The notes beneath the pieces were generated by a model. That model was not told the origin of the DNA, did no database searches, and saw only the letters and a list, made by a program, of their open reading frames with translations. From Pseudomonas sp. LRP2-20 (GTDB lineage: Bacteria > Pseudomonadota > Gammaproteobacteria > Pseudomonadales > Pseudomonadaceae), in contig NZ_AP025944.1 of the NCBI RefSeq assembly GCF_024349685.1, forward strand, positions 4,346,001-4,410,000: a stretch of DNA of 64,000 nucleotides, written 5' to 3'. Position 1 is the stretch's first letter. Every line of letters starts with the position of its first letter. Positions 1-9,047 of the stretch are shown in pieces. Made by a program: the position numbers and the translations under genes.

Positions 1-1
1 C

Positions 2-940
2 GAGGTCTGCGGCAAGCTGCTGGTGGCCTCCAACGACCTGGAAGTGCAGCGCATGCAGGCGCTGTATGAGCGCTCGCAGCAGAACGGCCTGAAGGTCGAG
101 CGCCTGGATGCCGCTGCGCTGGCTGAACGTGAACCGAACATCGTCGGCAAGGGCGCACTGTTCCTCGATGCCACTGGCATCGTCGACTACACCCAGGTGT
201 GCAACGCCATGGCCAAGGTGATCCGTCAGGCCGGCGGCGAGGTGCACCTGTCGACCAGCGTGCGCGCCATCCAGGAGCATGCCGACCACGTCGCCATCGG
301 CACCGACAGCCAGACCTGGCGCGCCCGCCAGCTGGTCGCCTGCGCCGGCCTGCAGTCCGACCGCCTGGCGCGCCTTGCCGGCGTGAAGATCGAGCACCAG
401 ATCATCCCCTTCCGCGGCGAGTACTACCGCCTGCCGGCCAGCAAGAACCAGATCGTCAACCACCTGATCTACCCGATCCCTGACCCGGAGTTGCCGTTTC
501 TCGGTGTGCACCTGACGCGCATGATCGACGGCAGTGTCACCGTCGGCCCAAATGCCGTGCTCGGTTTCGGCCGGGAGAACTACCGCAAGTTTTCGATCAA
601 CTGGCGCGACGTGGCCGAGTACGCGCGCTTCCCGGGCTTCTGGAAGACCCTCTGGAACAACCTCGGCTCCGGCACCGCCGAGATGAAGAACTCGCTGTTC
701 AAACGCGGCTACCTGGAACAGTGCCGCAAGTACTGCCCATCGCTGGAAGTGGCGGACCTGCTGCCTTACGAAGCCGGCATCCGCGCCCAGGCGGTGATGC
801 GCGACGGCACCCTGGTGCACGACTTCCTGTTCGCCGAGACCCCGCGCATGGTGCACGTCTGCAATGCCCCGTCGCCGGCTGCCACCTCGGCCATTCCCAT
901 CGGCCAGATGATCGCCGAGAAGATCCTCAAGGCCCGCTGA
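2..940 (+). CDS. lhgO: L-2-hydroxyglutarate oxidase, 3' part (5' end outside window)
   Basis: The window opens inside this gene; the reading frame is open from base 2 and ends at a TGA, giving about 312 residues of an enzyme usually near 400. The visible part is the middle and C-terminal portion of a FAD-dependent DAO-fold oxidoreductase. LhgO-like stretches include AEREPNIVGKGALF, the substrate-domain run IIPFRGEYYRL, and a C-terminal FAD-binding segment (GIRAQAVMRDGTLVHDF, then NAPSPAATSAIPIG). The family oxidises L-2-hydroxyglutarate to 2-oxoglutarate and passes electrons to the quinone pool; in pseudomonads it works in glutarate/lysine catabolism. The N-terminal dinucleotide-binding motif lies upstream of the window. 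A transporter gene follows after 43 bp on the same strand. Confidence 0.88.
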   Translation, partial: EVCGKLLVASNDLEVQRMQALYERSQQNGLKVERLDAAALAEREPNIVGKGALFLDATGIVDYTQVCNAMAKVIRQAGGEVHLSTSVRAIQEHADHVAIGTDSQTWRARQLVACAGLQSDRLARLAGVKIEHQIIPFRGEYYRLPASKNQIVNHLIYPIPDPELPFLGVHLTRMIDGSVTVGPNAVLGFGRENYRKFSINWRDVAEYARFPGFWKTLWNNLGSGTAEMKNSLFKRGYLEQCRKYCPSLEVADLLPYEAGIRAQAVMRDGTLVHDFLFAETPRMVHVCNAPSPAATSAIPIGQMIAEKILKAR

Positions 941-983
941 AACCTGCAACACCCACAACTACAAAGACAATAAGGAACCCCCC

Positions 984-2315
984 ATGTCGGTACATGAGGC
1001 GGCCCCGGCCGCGCACGAGACCCCGCAACAGCAACGCAAGCGCCTGCGCAAGGTGGCGGCGGCGACCATCTTCGGCTCGATGCTGGAGTGGTACGACTTC
1101 TACCTCTACGCGACCATGGCGGCGATCGTGTTCTCGAAGATCTTCTTCGATGCCAGCAACCCCGCGGTGGCCTCGCTGCTGGCCTTCTCCACCTTCGCCA
1201 TTGGCTTCATCGCCCGCCCCTTCGGCGGCGTCCTGTTCGGCTACCTGGGTGACCGCTTCGGTCGCAAGCATGTGCTGGTGATCACCTTCTGCATGATGGG
1301 TGTGTGCACGGCGCTGATCGGGCTGATTCCAAGCTATGCCAGTATCGGCATCTGGGCGCCGATCCTGCTGGTGGTGATCCGCATCATCCAGGGCCTGGGC
1401 GCAGGTGCCGAGCTGTCCGGCGCGGCAGTCACCTCCTACGAACATGCCAGTGAAGGCAAACGCGGCAGCCAGGGCGCCTGGCCGGCGTTGGGGCTGAACC
1501 TGGGGCTGCTGCTGTCGTCGCTGACCGTTTACCTGCTGACCATGAATGGCAATGACTTCCTCCTCGCCGGTGGCTGGCGCATCCCGTTCATTGCCAGCAT
1601 CGCCCTGGTGGCGATCGGCCTGTGGGTGCGCAAGAGCATCCCCGAGACACCGGATTTCAAAGAGCTGGACAAGGCCGACAGCAGCAAGCCGCAAGTGTCG
1701 CCGTTGAAGCTGCTGTTCAGGAACGACCTCAAGGGCCTGGCCGTGGTGTTCTTCGTGGCCATCGGCTACAACGCCCTGAGCTACATCTTCAAGACCTTCT
1801 CACTGGCCTACCTGACCCAGTTCAAGGGCGTGGAAGCGCATGTCACCTCGCTGTCGGTAACCATCGCCAGCCTGGTGGCGATCTTCGCCGTGCCGTTCTT
1901 CGGCTGGTTGTGCGACCGCTGGAGCAGCAAGACCGTGCTGATGCTCGGCGGAGTGCTGTCGGCACTGTTCGCCTACCCGTTCCTGCAGCTGTTGAGCAGC
2001 GGTGAGCCCACCCAGATCTACATCGCCATCGCGATCGGTACCGGCATCCTCGCGCCGATGATGTTCGCCCCGCAGGGTTCGTTCCTCAGCCGTCAGTTCC
2101 CGACCCAGACACGCTCGTCCGGCTTTGGCACCGGCCGCGAGATCGGCACGGCGGTAGCCGGCGGCCTGGCGCCGCTGGGCGGGTTGGCCCTGGTGGCCGG
2201 GTCGTCGACCCATTCCACCGATGGCGTGGCGCTGATCCTGGCGATTGCCGGGGTGCTGGTGGTGGTGTTCGCCCTGTGCGACCAGGGGCGCAAGCATTCA
2301 ACCTCGAAGAACTGA
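984..2315 (+). CDS. MFS transporter, MHS (metabolite:H+ symporter) family
   Basis: A 443-residue inner-membrane protein with about 12 hydrophobic segments. After a short polar N-terminus it has the MHS hallmark TIFGSMLEWYDFYLYATMAA (residues about 28-50), and the loop 2-3 signature of the major facilitator superfamily, GYLGDRFGRKH (about 90-100). A loop containing WRIPF and SIPETPDF is typical of the ShiA/KgtP/ProP/CitA branch. It probably imports an organic acid or other small metabolite by proton symport; the substrate cannot be read from sequence. The start is supported by an AAGGAA ribosome site 8 bases upstream. Its position directly behind lhgO suggests a dicarboxylate or hydroxy-acid substrate, which is inference only. 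Confidence 0.85.
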   Translation: MSVHEAAPAAHETPQQQRKRLRKVAAATIFGSMLEWYDFYLYATMAAIVFSKIFFDASNPAVASLLAFSTFAIGFIARPFGGVLFGYLGDRFGRKHVLVITFCMMGVCTALIGLIPSYASIGIWAPILLVVIRIIQGLGAGAELSGAAVTSYEHASEGKRGSQGAWPALGLNLGLLLSSLTVYLLTMNGNDFLLAGGWRIPFIASIALVAIGLWVRKSIPETPDFKELDKADSSKPQVSPLKLLFRNDLKGLAVVFFVAIGYNALSYIFKTFSLAYLTQFKGVEAHVTSLSVTIASLVAIFAVPFFGWLCDRWSSKTVLMLGGVLSALFAYPFLQLLSSGEPTQIYIAIAIGTGILAPMMFAPQGSFLSRQFPTQTRSSGFGTGREIGTAVAGGLAPLGGLALVAGSSTHSTDGVALILAIAGVLVVVFALCDQGRKHSTSKN

Positions 2316-2399
2316 AGCCCGTGCTGGCGGCGCCACAGAGAATCCACAAGCCTTGCGCACAGTGGGAGTACCTGTGGACCGCCAGGAAGGCAGCCCCCT

Positions 2400-3695
2400 T
2401 CAGTCAACCGGGTTCTCATGAACCACCCTGCCCCCCTCCGCTGGCCGGTTGAAGTAAATCACATCCAGCGGACTGCCCCGCATACTACCCGGCGCGTTCC
2501 AGTTCGCCGAGTGATGCACATATTTCCACTGCAGCAACGCCTCTTCGTCAGCTGAAAGCACTGGCCCGCCCTTGGCGCCCAGTACATGGTCATGCAGTTT
2601 CGCGCTGATCCCCCCCAACTCGTCCGGCAACCGGTGGGCCTCATCATCGCCCAACGGCATGAAAGGCACTCCGCCTCGCACGCCAAGCTCACGCATGATG
2701 CTCAGGTACACGCGTGACAAGTGCCCGCTCACCTCTCGCTCACGATACACGGCGGCGTACACCAGCTTTTCGAGGTCTTCACGCCTCGCCCGGCCTCCGG
2801 CTACCGGCTCCTCCCAGGTCAGCAACTGCGGCCGTGGCTCAGCCACGTCAGCGAACGCTGATGCCAGCAGCGCATTGGCTGCCACCCAGGCACTTGTCTG
2901 TTCAACCGGCTTCGTACGCGAAACACGGCATACGTGCGGCTTGCACAGCAAGACGTGCTCACGCATGGTTTCCAGGTACCCACCGCCGATATTCGAGTGC
3001 ACGCCGGGCACAACGATATCGTTTGCACTGCTCACCAGCGGAAAGTTATGCCGCTGTTCATGCCCTGCCACCAGCTGTACCACCTGCCGCGCGACATGCC
3101 TGCCCAGGCCCAGACGCAAGCCACCGTAGTCTGTGTTGGCAGGGCTGAAGTTACCCTGCAGCGGAGCGACAATGGCTGCCACCGTGTCGAACAGGCCGAT
3201 GAAGTTGATTTGCCGTTCCCCCTGCAATTCAACCGGCAGGCCCGGCTCGCCCGCGCCCAACCGATTGGCCAGGTGCCTGGCCGCCGCCGCCCCGCGACTG
3301 AAACCGAACAGGTCGAACTCGACCCGCTCCGGCACGGCCTGCGGCTCGTCGCCCAGGTAGTCGCGCAGCAACTCACCCACCTTGAGCAGGGTTTGCTCGA
3401 CCCGCGCCTGCACCCCTGTTGCGCCTCTTCCTGTAATCTTGCCAAACAGCGTGTCGGCCTCCCCGGCGCGGGTGCCGATACCCTCCACGTAAAGCTTGAA
3501 AAACACCTGCTGCCCGACATCCCCACAGGGATAGAGCGCGTGCAGCAAGGCTATGTTGCTCCGCGCATTGGCGTAGCTGTCGTCATTGAAGTTGCGGCCA
3601 TCGTCATCGACAGGCGCCACGTTGTTCTGGTTGTTGCTGGTGCCATCGAAAAACAGCCCCATCCGCACAATGCGCTGATGCTTGTTCACGGTCAT
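2400..3695 (-). CDS. DUF2235 alpha/beta-hydrolase, Tle1-like lipase candidate
   Basis: A 431-residue DUF2235 protein. The N-terminal block (about residues 8-25) reads IVRMGLFFDGTSNN, typical of the family, and the nucleophile elbow is GFSRGAAAAR with Ser133 in a GxSxG motif. Other family blocks are FIGLFDTVAAI and VPGVHSNIGGGY, which probably supply the catalytic Asp and the surrounding loop. There is no signal peptide. DUF2235 proteins include the Tle1 phospholipase effectors of type VI secretion as well as many uncharacterised hydrolases. No vgrG, chaperone or immunity gene adjoins it; the nearest vgrG is 11 kb away across the Bat operon. Effector status is therefore a hypothesis, while the fold assignment is firm. 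Confidence 0.8.
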   Translation of the reverse strand: MTVNKHQRIVRMGLFFDGTSNNQNNVAPVDDDGRNFNDDSYANARSNIALLHALYPCGDVGQQVFFKLYVEGIGTRAGEADTLFGKITGRGATGVQARVEQTLLKVGELLRDYLGDEPQAVPERVEFDLFGFSRGAAAARHLANRLGAGEPGLPVELQGERQINFIGLFDTVAAIVAPLQGNFSPANTDYGGLRLGLGRHVARQVVQLVAGHEQRHNFPLVSSANDIVVPGVHSNIGGGYLETMREHVLLCKPHVCRVSRTKPVEQTSAWVAANALLASAFADVAEPRPQLLTWEEPVAGGRARREDLEKLVYAAVYREREVSGHLSRVYLSIMRELGVRGGVPFMPLGDDEAHRLPDELGGISAKLHDHVLGAKGGPVLSADEEALLQWKYVHHSANWNAPGSMRGSPLDVIYFNRPAEGGRVVHENPVD

Positions 3696-3864
3696 GCTCC
3701 TTCCGGTTCAGAAGGCACCAGACAAACATCCGATCGGTGGGGTAGAAAATCGAAGAACACTGCAAACCACGAGCGCAGATTTCGACGCGGCATCACGGAT
3801 AGATTAAAGTATCCCCCCCAGCCAGGTCGCCCGCGACCTGGCCCAGACCCAGGAACCGCCGCCG

Positions 3865-4824
3865 ATGGAACACCGTGAAGCGCTGATCGCGCTACGCACT
3901 TTTCTTTCCTCCCAGATCCTAGGCCAGGAAAAGCTGGTCGAGCGGCTGTTGATCGTGTTGCTGGCCGACGGCCATATGCTGGTCGAAGGTGCGCCGGGCC
4001 TGGCCAAGACCAAGGCCATCAAAGAGCTGGCCGAAGGCATCGAGGCGCAGTTCCATCGCATCCAGTTCACCCCCGACCTGCTCCCGGCCGACATCACCGG
4101 CACCGAGATCTATCGCCCGGAAACCGGCAGTTTCGTGTTCCAGCAGGGGCCGATCTTCCACAACCTGGTGCTGGCCGACGAAATCAACCGCGCCCCGGCC
4201 AAGGTCCAGTCAGCACTGCTCGAAGCCATGGCCGAGCGCCAGGTCAGCGTCGGCCGCAGTACCTATGACCTGTCGCCGCTGTTCCTGGTCATGGCCACAC
4301 AGAACCCGATCGAGCAGGAAGGCACCTACCCACTGCCCGAAGCCCAGCTCGACCGCTTCCTGATGCACGTCAAGATCGGCTTCCCCGATGCCGCCGTGGA
4401 ACGTCGCATCCTGGCCCAGGCCCGTGGCGAAGCGCTGGGCGGTGAAGTGAAACCCGAGCGCCGGGTCAGCCAGCAGGCGATCTTTGCCGCGCGCAAGGAA
4501 ATCCTCGGCCTGTACATGGCCGATGCCGTGGAGGAATACCTGGTGCAGCTGGTCATGGCTACCCGCACCCCGGCCAAGTTCGACGCCGAGCTGGCCGACT
4601 GGATCGCCTATGGCGCCAGCCCGCGCGGCTCGATCGCCCTCGACCGCTGCGCCCGCGCCCATGCCTGGCTGGCCGGGCGCGACTTCGTCAGCCCCGAAGA
4701 CATCCAGGCGGTGCTGTTCGATGTGCTGCGCCACCGCATCATCCTGTCGTTCGAAGCCGAAGCCGCGGGGATCGACCAGGACCGCGTGGTCCAGCGCATC
4801 CTCGACGTCGTGGCCGTCGCCTGA
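3865..4824 (+). CDS. MoxR-family AAA+ ATPase
   Basis: First gene of a six-gene operon. The 319-residue protein has a Walker A region GAPGLAKTKAIK near residues 40-50, a Walker B segment LVLADEINRAPAK near 105-117, and sensor-1 MATQNPIEQEGTYPLPEAQL near 145-165, all typical of MoxR. MoxR ATPases are thought to act as chaperones that assemble or load metal into partners carrying VWA domains, and two VWA proteins lie downstream here. AGGAA stands about 9 bases before the ATG. The next gene begins 3 bases after the stop, so co-transcription and coupled translation are likely. It corresponds to the moxR gene of the P. aeruginosa bat-type cluster. Confidence 0.93.
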   Translation: MEHREALIALRTFLSSQILGQEKLVERLLIVLLADGHMLVEGAPGLAKTKAIKELAEGIEAQFHRIQFTPDLLPADITGTEIYRPETGSFVFQQGPIFHNLVLADEINRAPAKVQSALLEAMAERQVSVGRSTYDLSPLFLVMATQNPIEQEGTYPLPEAQLDRFLMHVKIGFPDAAVERRILAQARGEALGGEVKPERRVSQQAIFAARKEILGLYMADAVEEYLVQLVMATRTPAKFDAELADWIAYGASPRGSIALDRCARAHAWLAGRDFVSPEDIQAVLFDVLRHRIILSFEAEAAGIDQDRVVQRILDVVAVA

Positions 4825-4827
4825 CCC

Positions 4828-5772
4828 ATGCCCACCGCGCAGCAGGCCGAACCCGGCATCCGCATCGGCCTCGCCGAGCTGATCGACATGCGCCACCGCG
4901 TGCGCGAGATCCAGCTGTTTTCCCGCCCCGGCCAGCGCAGCCCGCTGGTCGGCCTGCACCATTCCAAGCTGCGTGGGCGTGGCGTGGACTTCGACCAGGT
5001 GCGCGTGTACCAGGCCGGTGACGACGTGCGCAACATCGACTGGCGCGTGACCGCACGTACCCAGGAGCCGCACACCAAGCTGTTCCACGAAGAACGCGAA
5101 CGGCCGATCTTCATCCTCGTCGAACAGAGCCAGCGCCTGTTCTTCGGCTCGGGGCTGATGTTCAAGTCGGTGCTCGCGGCCGAAGCGGCCGCGCTGTTCG
5201 GCTGGGCCGCGCTGGGCCACAACGACCGCATCGGTGGGCTGGTGTTCGGCGACAACGAGCACCACGAGATCAAACCCCGGCGCAGCAAGCAAAGCCTGCT
5301 GCAACTGCTCAACCGCCTGGCCAAGGTCAACCAGGCCCTGCACACCGAAGCCGCGCCCCAGACCGACAGCCTCGGCCTGGCCCTGCGCCGCGCCCGTGAA
5401 GTGCTGCGCCCCGGCAGCCTGGCCATCGTCATCTGCGACGAACGCTCGCTCAGCACCCAGGCCGAGCAACACCTGGCCATGCTCTCGCGCCATTGCGACC
5501 TGCTGCTGATGCCGGTATCCGACCCGCTCGACCACGCCCTGCCCGCTGCCGGCCTGCTGCGTTTCGCCCAGCGCGGCGCCCAGCTGGAACTCGATACCCT
5601 CGACGCCAACCTGCGCCAGGCCTACCGCCAACAGGCCGAAGCGCGTATCGAGCGCTGGGAGCTGATGGCACAGAAACTGCGCGTGCTGTTGATGCCGCTG
5701 AGCACCCAGAGCGAGATGATCGAGCAACTGCGCGAGTACCTGAACGCCCAACGCCCCAGGAGCAGTCAATGA
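4828..5772 (+). CDS. DUF58 domain-containing protein
   Basis: A 314-residue soluble protein of the DUF58 family. The conserved family block is seen around residues 45-85: HHSKLRGRGVDFDQVRVYQ, then DDVRNIDWRVTARTQ and HTKLFHEERERP, leading into a VWA-like fold. DUF58 proteins nearly always lie next to MoxR ATPases and VWA proteins and are presumed partners in the same envelope-associated complex; no enzymatic activity is established. The gene begins 3 bases after moxR, and its stop overlaps the start of the next gene (ATGA), which implies translational coupling. Confidence 0.9.
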   Translation: MPTAQQAEPGIRIGLAELIDMRHRVREIQLFSRPGQRSPLVGLHHSKLRGRGVDFDQVRVYQAGDDVRNIDWRVTARTQEPHTKLFHEERERPIFILVEQSQRLFFGSGLMFKSVLAAEAAALFGWAALGHNDRIGGLVFGDNEHHEIKPRRSKQSLLQLLNRLAKVNQALHTEAAPQTDSLGLALRRAREVLRPGSLAIVICDERSLSTQAEQHLAMLSRHCDLLLMPVSDPLDHALPAAGLLRFAQRGAQLELDTLDANLRQAYRQQAEARIERWELMAQKLRVLLMPLSTQSEMIEQLREYLNAQRPRSSQ

Positions 5773-6263
5773 CTCCGCTGGACCAGCTGCAACCGCTAAT
5801 CGCACCGCCGGCGATCGGCCTGTGGCCACCGGCACCGGGCTGGTGGTTGCTGCTGGCACTGCTGCCGCTGCTGGTCTGGGGCCTGTGGCGGTTGCGCCGC
5901 TGGCGCCCGGGCAAACGCCCGGTGGTACGCGCCGAGCTGCCGCTCGACCCGGTGCGCCTGGAAGCCCTGGCCGAACTCGCCCGCCTGCCGCGCCCCTACG
6001 ACGGCGCCCCGGCCGGCGCCTGGCTGCAGCAGATCAACGCCCTGCTCAAGCGCCTGTGCCGCAACCACTACCCTGGCGCCAACAGCCATACCCTGAACGG
6101 TCGCCAGTGGCTGGCGTTTCTCGACAACCGCTGCCCGGCGGCCGGCCTGACCCGTTGGATGGTGCTGGTCGAAGGCGCTTACAAGCCCGAGTGCAAGCTC
6201 GACGACAAGGCCATCGTCGGGCTCAGCCAGGCTGTCGAAACCTGGATTCGCAAACATGTTTGA
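5769..6263 (+). CDS. DUF4381 domain-containing membrane protein
   Basis: A 164-residue protein starting at the ATG that overlaps the preceding TGA; the frame is open further upstream, but that extension runs over the DUF58 gene and is rejected. After a short N-terminus (MTPLDQLQPLIAPP) comes one membrane segment (about residues 24-42, WWLLLALLPLLVWGLW), followed by a basic patch and a cytoplasmic domain. This layout matches DUF4381, a family found between DUF58 and VWA genes in Bat-like operons. The function is unknown. The 3' end overlaps the following VWA gene by 8 bases. Confidence 0.85.
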   Translation: MTPLDQLQPLIAPPAIGLWPPAPGWWLLLALLPLLVWGLWRLRRWRPGKRPVVRAELPLDPVRLEALAELARLPRPYDGAPAGAWLQQINALLKRLCRNHYPGANSHTLNGRQWLAFLDNRCPAAGLTRWMVLVEGAYKPECKLDDKAIVGLSQAVETWIRKHV

Positions 6264-7332
6264 ACTGGCCTGGCCGTGGGTCTTCGTGCTGCTGCCGCTG
6301 CCGTGGCTGGCGCGCCTGCTGCTGCCCGCCGCCGACAGTGGTGAACCGGTGCTCAAGGTCGGCTTTCTCGACGAACTGGAAGGCCTGGCCGGGCGCCGCG
6401 CCCGCCTGAACCTGCCCACCCTGCGCCAGCAGGCGCCGTTTGTACTGATCTGGCTGTTACTGCTGTTGGCCGCCGCACGGCCGCAATGGCTCGGTGAACC
6501 CGTGCCGGTGGCTGCCAGCGGCCGCGACCTGCTGGTAGCGGTGGATGTCTCGGGTTCGATGGACTTCCCCGACATGCAGTGGAAAGACGAAGACATCAGC
6601 CGCCTCGACCTGGTCAAGGCCCTGCTCGGCGACTTCCTGCAGGACCGCCAAGGCGACCGTGTCGGCCTGATCCTGTTCGGCAGCCAGGCCTACCTGCAAG
6701 CACCGCTGACCTTCGATCGGCGCACCGTGCGCACCTTCCTCGACGAGGCGCAGATCGGCATCGCCGGCAAGAACACTGCCATCGGCGACGCCATCGGCCT
6801 GGCGGTCAAGCGCCTGCGTCAACGTCCGGCACAAAGCCGGGTGCTGGTGCTGGTCACCGATGGCGCCAACAACGGTGGGCAGATCCACCCGCTGACCGCC
6901 GCCCGCCTGGCAGCCCAGGAAGGCGTGCGCATCTACACCATAGGCATCGGCGCCAACCCCGAGGCCAGCGGCACGCCCGGCCTGCTCGGCCTGAACCCGA
7001 GCCTGGACCTCGACGAAGCGTCGCTCAAGGAAATTGCCGACATCACCCACGGCGCCTACTTCCGCGCCCATGACGGCGCCGAGCTGAACGCCATCGGCGA
7101 TACCCTCGACCAGCTTGAGCCGGTGGCGCAGCAACCGACCCAGGCGCGCACCGCCAAAGCCCTGTATGCCTGGCCGCTGGCCTTGGCCCTGCTGCTCAGC
7201 GTGCTGCTGGTGGTGGCGGCACAATGGCCCGACAACCTGCTGCACAAGGTGCTGCGCAAACCGCGCTTCCTGCAGCCTCATCCGGAATGGCGCCAGCGCC
7301 TGAAACGCCTGCGCCTGAGGAAACGGCGATGA
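6256..7332 (+). CDS. batA: VWA-domain membrane protein, BatA-like
   Basis: A 358-residue protein with two N-terminal hydrophobic segments (about residues 4-24 and 61-75), a von Willebrand factor A domain (about 90-290) and a C-terminal membrane helix (about 305-325), so the VWA domain probably faces the periplasm. The metal-ion-dependent adhesion site is intact: the DxSxS motif is D97-V-S99-G-S101, followed by a TDGANNGG loop. This is the BatA arrangement. Bat proteins have been linked to stress tolerance and envelope integrity in other bacteria, but the biochemical role is unsettled. It overlaps the genes on both sides. Confidence 0.9.
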   Translation: MFELAWPWVFVLLPLPWLARLLLPAADSGEPVLKVGFLDELEGLAGRRARLNLPTLRQQAPFVLIWLLLLLAAARPQWLGEPVPVAASGRDLLVAVDVSGSMDFPDMQWKDEDISRLDLVKALLGDFLQDRQGDRVGLILFGSQAYLQAPLTFDRRTVRTFLDEAQIGIAGKNTAIGDAIGLAVKRLRQRPAQSRVLVLVTDGANNGGQIHPLTAARLAAQEGVRIYTIGIGANPEASGTPGLLGLNPSLDLDEASLKEIADITHGAYFRAHDGAELNAIGDTLDQLEPVAQQPTQARTAKALYAWPLALALLLSVLLVVAAQWPDNLLHKVLRKPRFLQPHPEWRQRLKRLRLRKRR

Positions 7333-9047
7333 TCGATCTCTGGCCACAATGGCTGCGCCCGCTCTGGTTGCTGGTGGTGCCCCTGCTCGGCTGGCTGCTG
7401 TTCAAGCTGTGGCACCGGCGCAAGCGCGCCGGGCGCTGGCAGATGATCCTGCCGCCGGCCTTCCACCCGGTGCTGCTCGGCGGCGGCAGCGGTAGCAACA
7501 GCAAGCTGCCATGGGTAGCCCTGGGCCTGGCCTGGCTGCTGGTGGTGCTGGCCTTGCTCGGGCCGAGCTGGCAACGCCTGGAAGAAACCCGCCAGCGCCC
7601 GGCCGACCCGCTGGTGATCCTGCTCGAACTGACCCCGCAGATGCTCGCCGACGACGTTGCCCCCAACCGCCTGGAACAGGCCCGGCGCAAGATCCTCGAC
7701 CTGCTCGAACACCGCAGCGACAGCCAGACCGCGCTGATCGTCTATGCCGGCAGTGCGCATACCCTGGTGCCGCTGTCGGACGACCTGGGTACCACGCGCA
7801 ACCTGTTGGAGGCCATCGACCCGTCGATCATGCCCAAGCCCGGCCAGCGCGCCGACCTGGCCGTACAGAAAGGCCTGGCCCTGCTGGCCCAGAGCGGCCT
7901 GGGCCAGGGCCGCCTGCTACTGGTCGGCTCGGCGCTGAGCGCACCGGAACGCCAGGGCATCAGCCAGGCCCTCGGCCGCCAGGGCCCGAGCCTGCTGATG
8001 CTCGGCATCGGCACCAGCGACGGCGCGCCGGTACGCCAGGCCAATGGCGAATACCTCAAGGATGACCAGGGTGGCATCCTCCTGCCGCGGCTCGACAGCG
8101 CCAGCCTCAAAGCCTTCATCAGTGGCACCGGCGGGCGCTACCGCCATGCTCGCATCGACGACCTCGACCTGCGCGGCCTGGGCCTGTTCGACAACCCGCG
8201 CCACCTGCGTGATGCCGGCCAGACCCTGCAACTGGACAGCTGGGCCGACCAGGGTTACTGGCTGTTGCTACCCCTGTTGCTGCTGGCCGCCTGTGCCGGG
8301 CGCCGCGGCTGGCTGTTCTGCCTGCCGCTGCTGCTGGCCCTGCCGCAACCCAGCCAGGCCTTCGAGTTCAACGACCTGTGGCTACGCCCCGATCAACAAG
8401 GCCAGATGCTGCTGCGCAAGCAACGCCCGGCAGATGCCGCCCGGCACTTCCAGGACCCACAGTGGCGCGGCATGGCGCTGTACCAGGCCGGTGACTACGC
8501 CGGTGCCGCCGAGGCCTTCGCCCACAGCGACAGCGCCGCGGCCCACTACAATCGAGGCAATGCCCTGGCCCGCAGCGGCGAACTGGAAGCTGCCCTGGAC
8601 GCCTACGAACAGGCGCTGGAGCGCCAGCCCGACCTGCAACCGGCACTGGCCAACCAGGCGCTGGTACAGCAATTGCTGCAGCAACGCGATGCCCAGGCCG
8701 AGGAACAACCGGCCAACAGCGAGGCCCAAGGCACCCCGGGCAGCGAAACCGAAGGCAACAGCAGCTCGGCCACCAGCCCCGTACAAGGCACGCCAGGCAG
8801 TGAGCAGCAAGCCAGCACCGAGCAACCCGGTGAAGGCAACAACAACAGCCAGGCGGCGCCTGGCAACCAGGGCGGCGATGACGACAGCATCACCCAGCCC
8901 CCACAGCGCCCGGTATCGACCAACCTCGATGCCGAACAGCGCCAGGCCCTGGAACAATGGCTGCGTGAGATCCCCGACAACCCGGCGGAGCTGTTGCGGC
9001 GCAAATTCTGGTATGAACAGCAATTGCATCAGGAAAAAACACCATGA
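7329..9047 (+). CDS. batB: VWA-TPR fusion protein, BatB/BatC-like
   Basis: The start chosen is the ATG that overlaps the batA stop (ATGA), giving 572 residues. Two N-terminal membrane segments (about 10-26 and 61-78) lead into a VWA-fold domain (about 94-290). A third hydrophobic stretch (about 310-345) is followed by a tetratricopeptide region (about 375-455) and a Ser/Gln/Glu/Gly-rich linker, then a short conserved tail. In many bacteria the VWA and TPR parts are separate BatB and BatC proteins, so this looks like a fusion. The metal site is degenerate: where DxSxS is expected the sequence is E100-L-T-P-Q, so metal binding is doubtful. The TPR part is likely a docking surface. Confidence 0.87.
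   Translation: MIDLWPQWLRPLWLLVVPLLGWLLFKLWHRRKRAGRWQMILPPAFHPVLLGGGSGSNSKLPWVALGLAWLLVVLALLGPSWQRLEETRQRPADPLVILLELTPQMLADDVAPNRLEQARRKILDLLEHRSDSQTALIVYAGSAHTLVPLSDDLGTTRNLLEAIDPSIMPKPGQRADLAVQKGLALLAQSGLGQGRLLLVGSALSAPERQGISQALGRQGPSLLMLGIGTSDGAPVRQANGEYLKDDQGGILLPRLDSASLKAFISGTGGRYRHARIDDLDLRGLGLFDNPRHLRDAGQTLQLDSWADQGYWLLLPLLLLAACAGRRGWLFCLPLLLALPQPSQAFEFNDLWLRPDQQGQMLLRKQRPADAARHFQDPQWRGMALYQAGDYAGAAEAFAHSDSAAAHYNRGNALARSGELEAALDAYEQALERQPDLQPALANQALVQQLLQQRDAQAEEQPANSEAQGTPGSETEGNSSSATSPVQGTPGSEQQASTEQPGEGNNNSQAAPGNQGGDDDSITQPPQRPVSTNLDAEQRQALEQWLREIPDNPAELLRRKFWYEQQLHQEKTP

Noticed and set aside
4210..5859. Very long open frame on the minus strand across the moxR and DUF58 genes
   Set aside because: It is the antisense shadow of GC-rich coding DNA, rich in His/Gln/Gly with no domain; the plus-strand genes have clear motifs and coupled starts.
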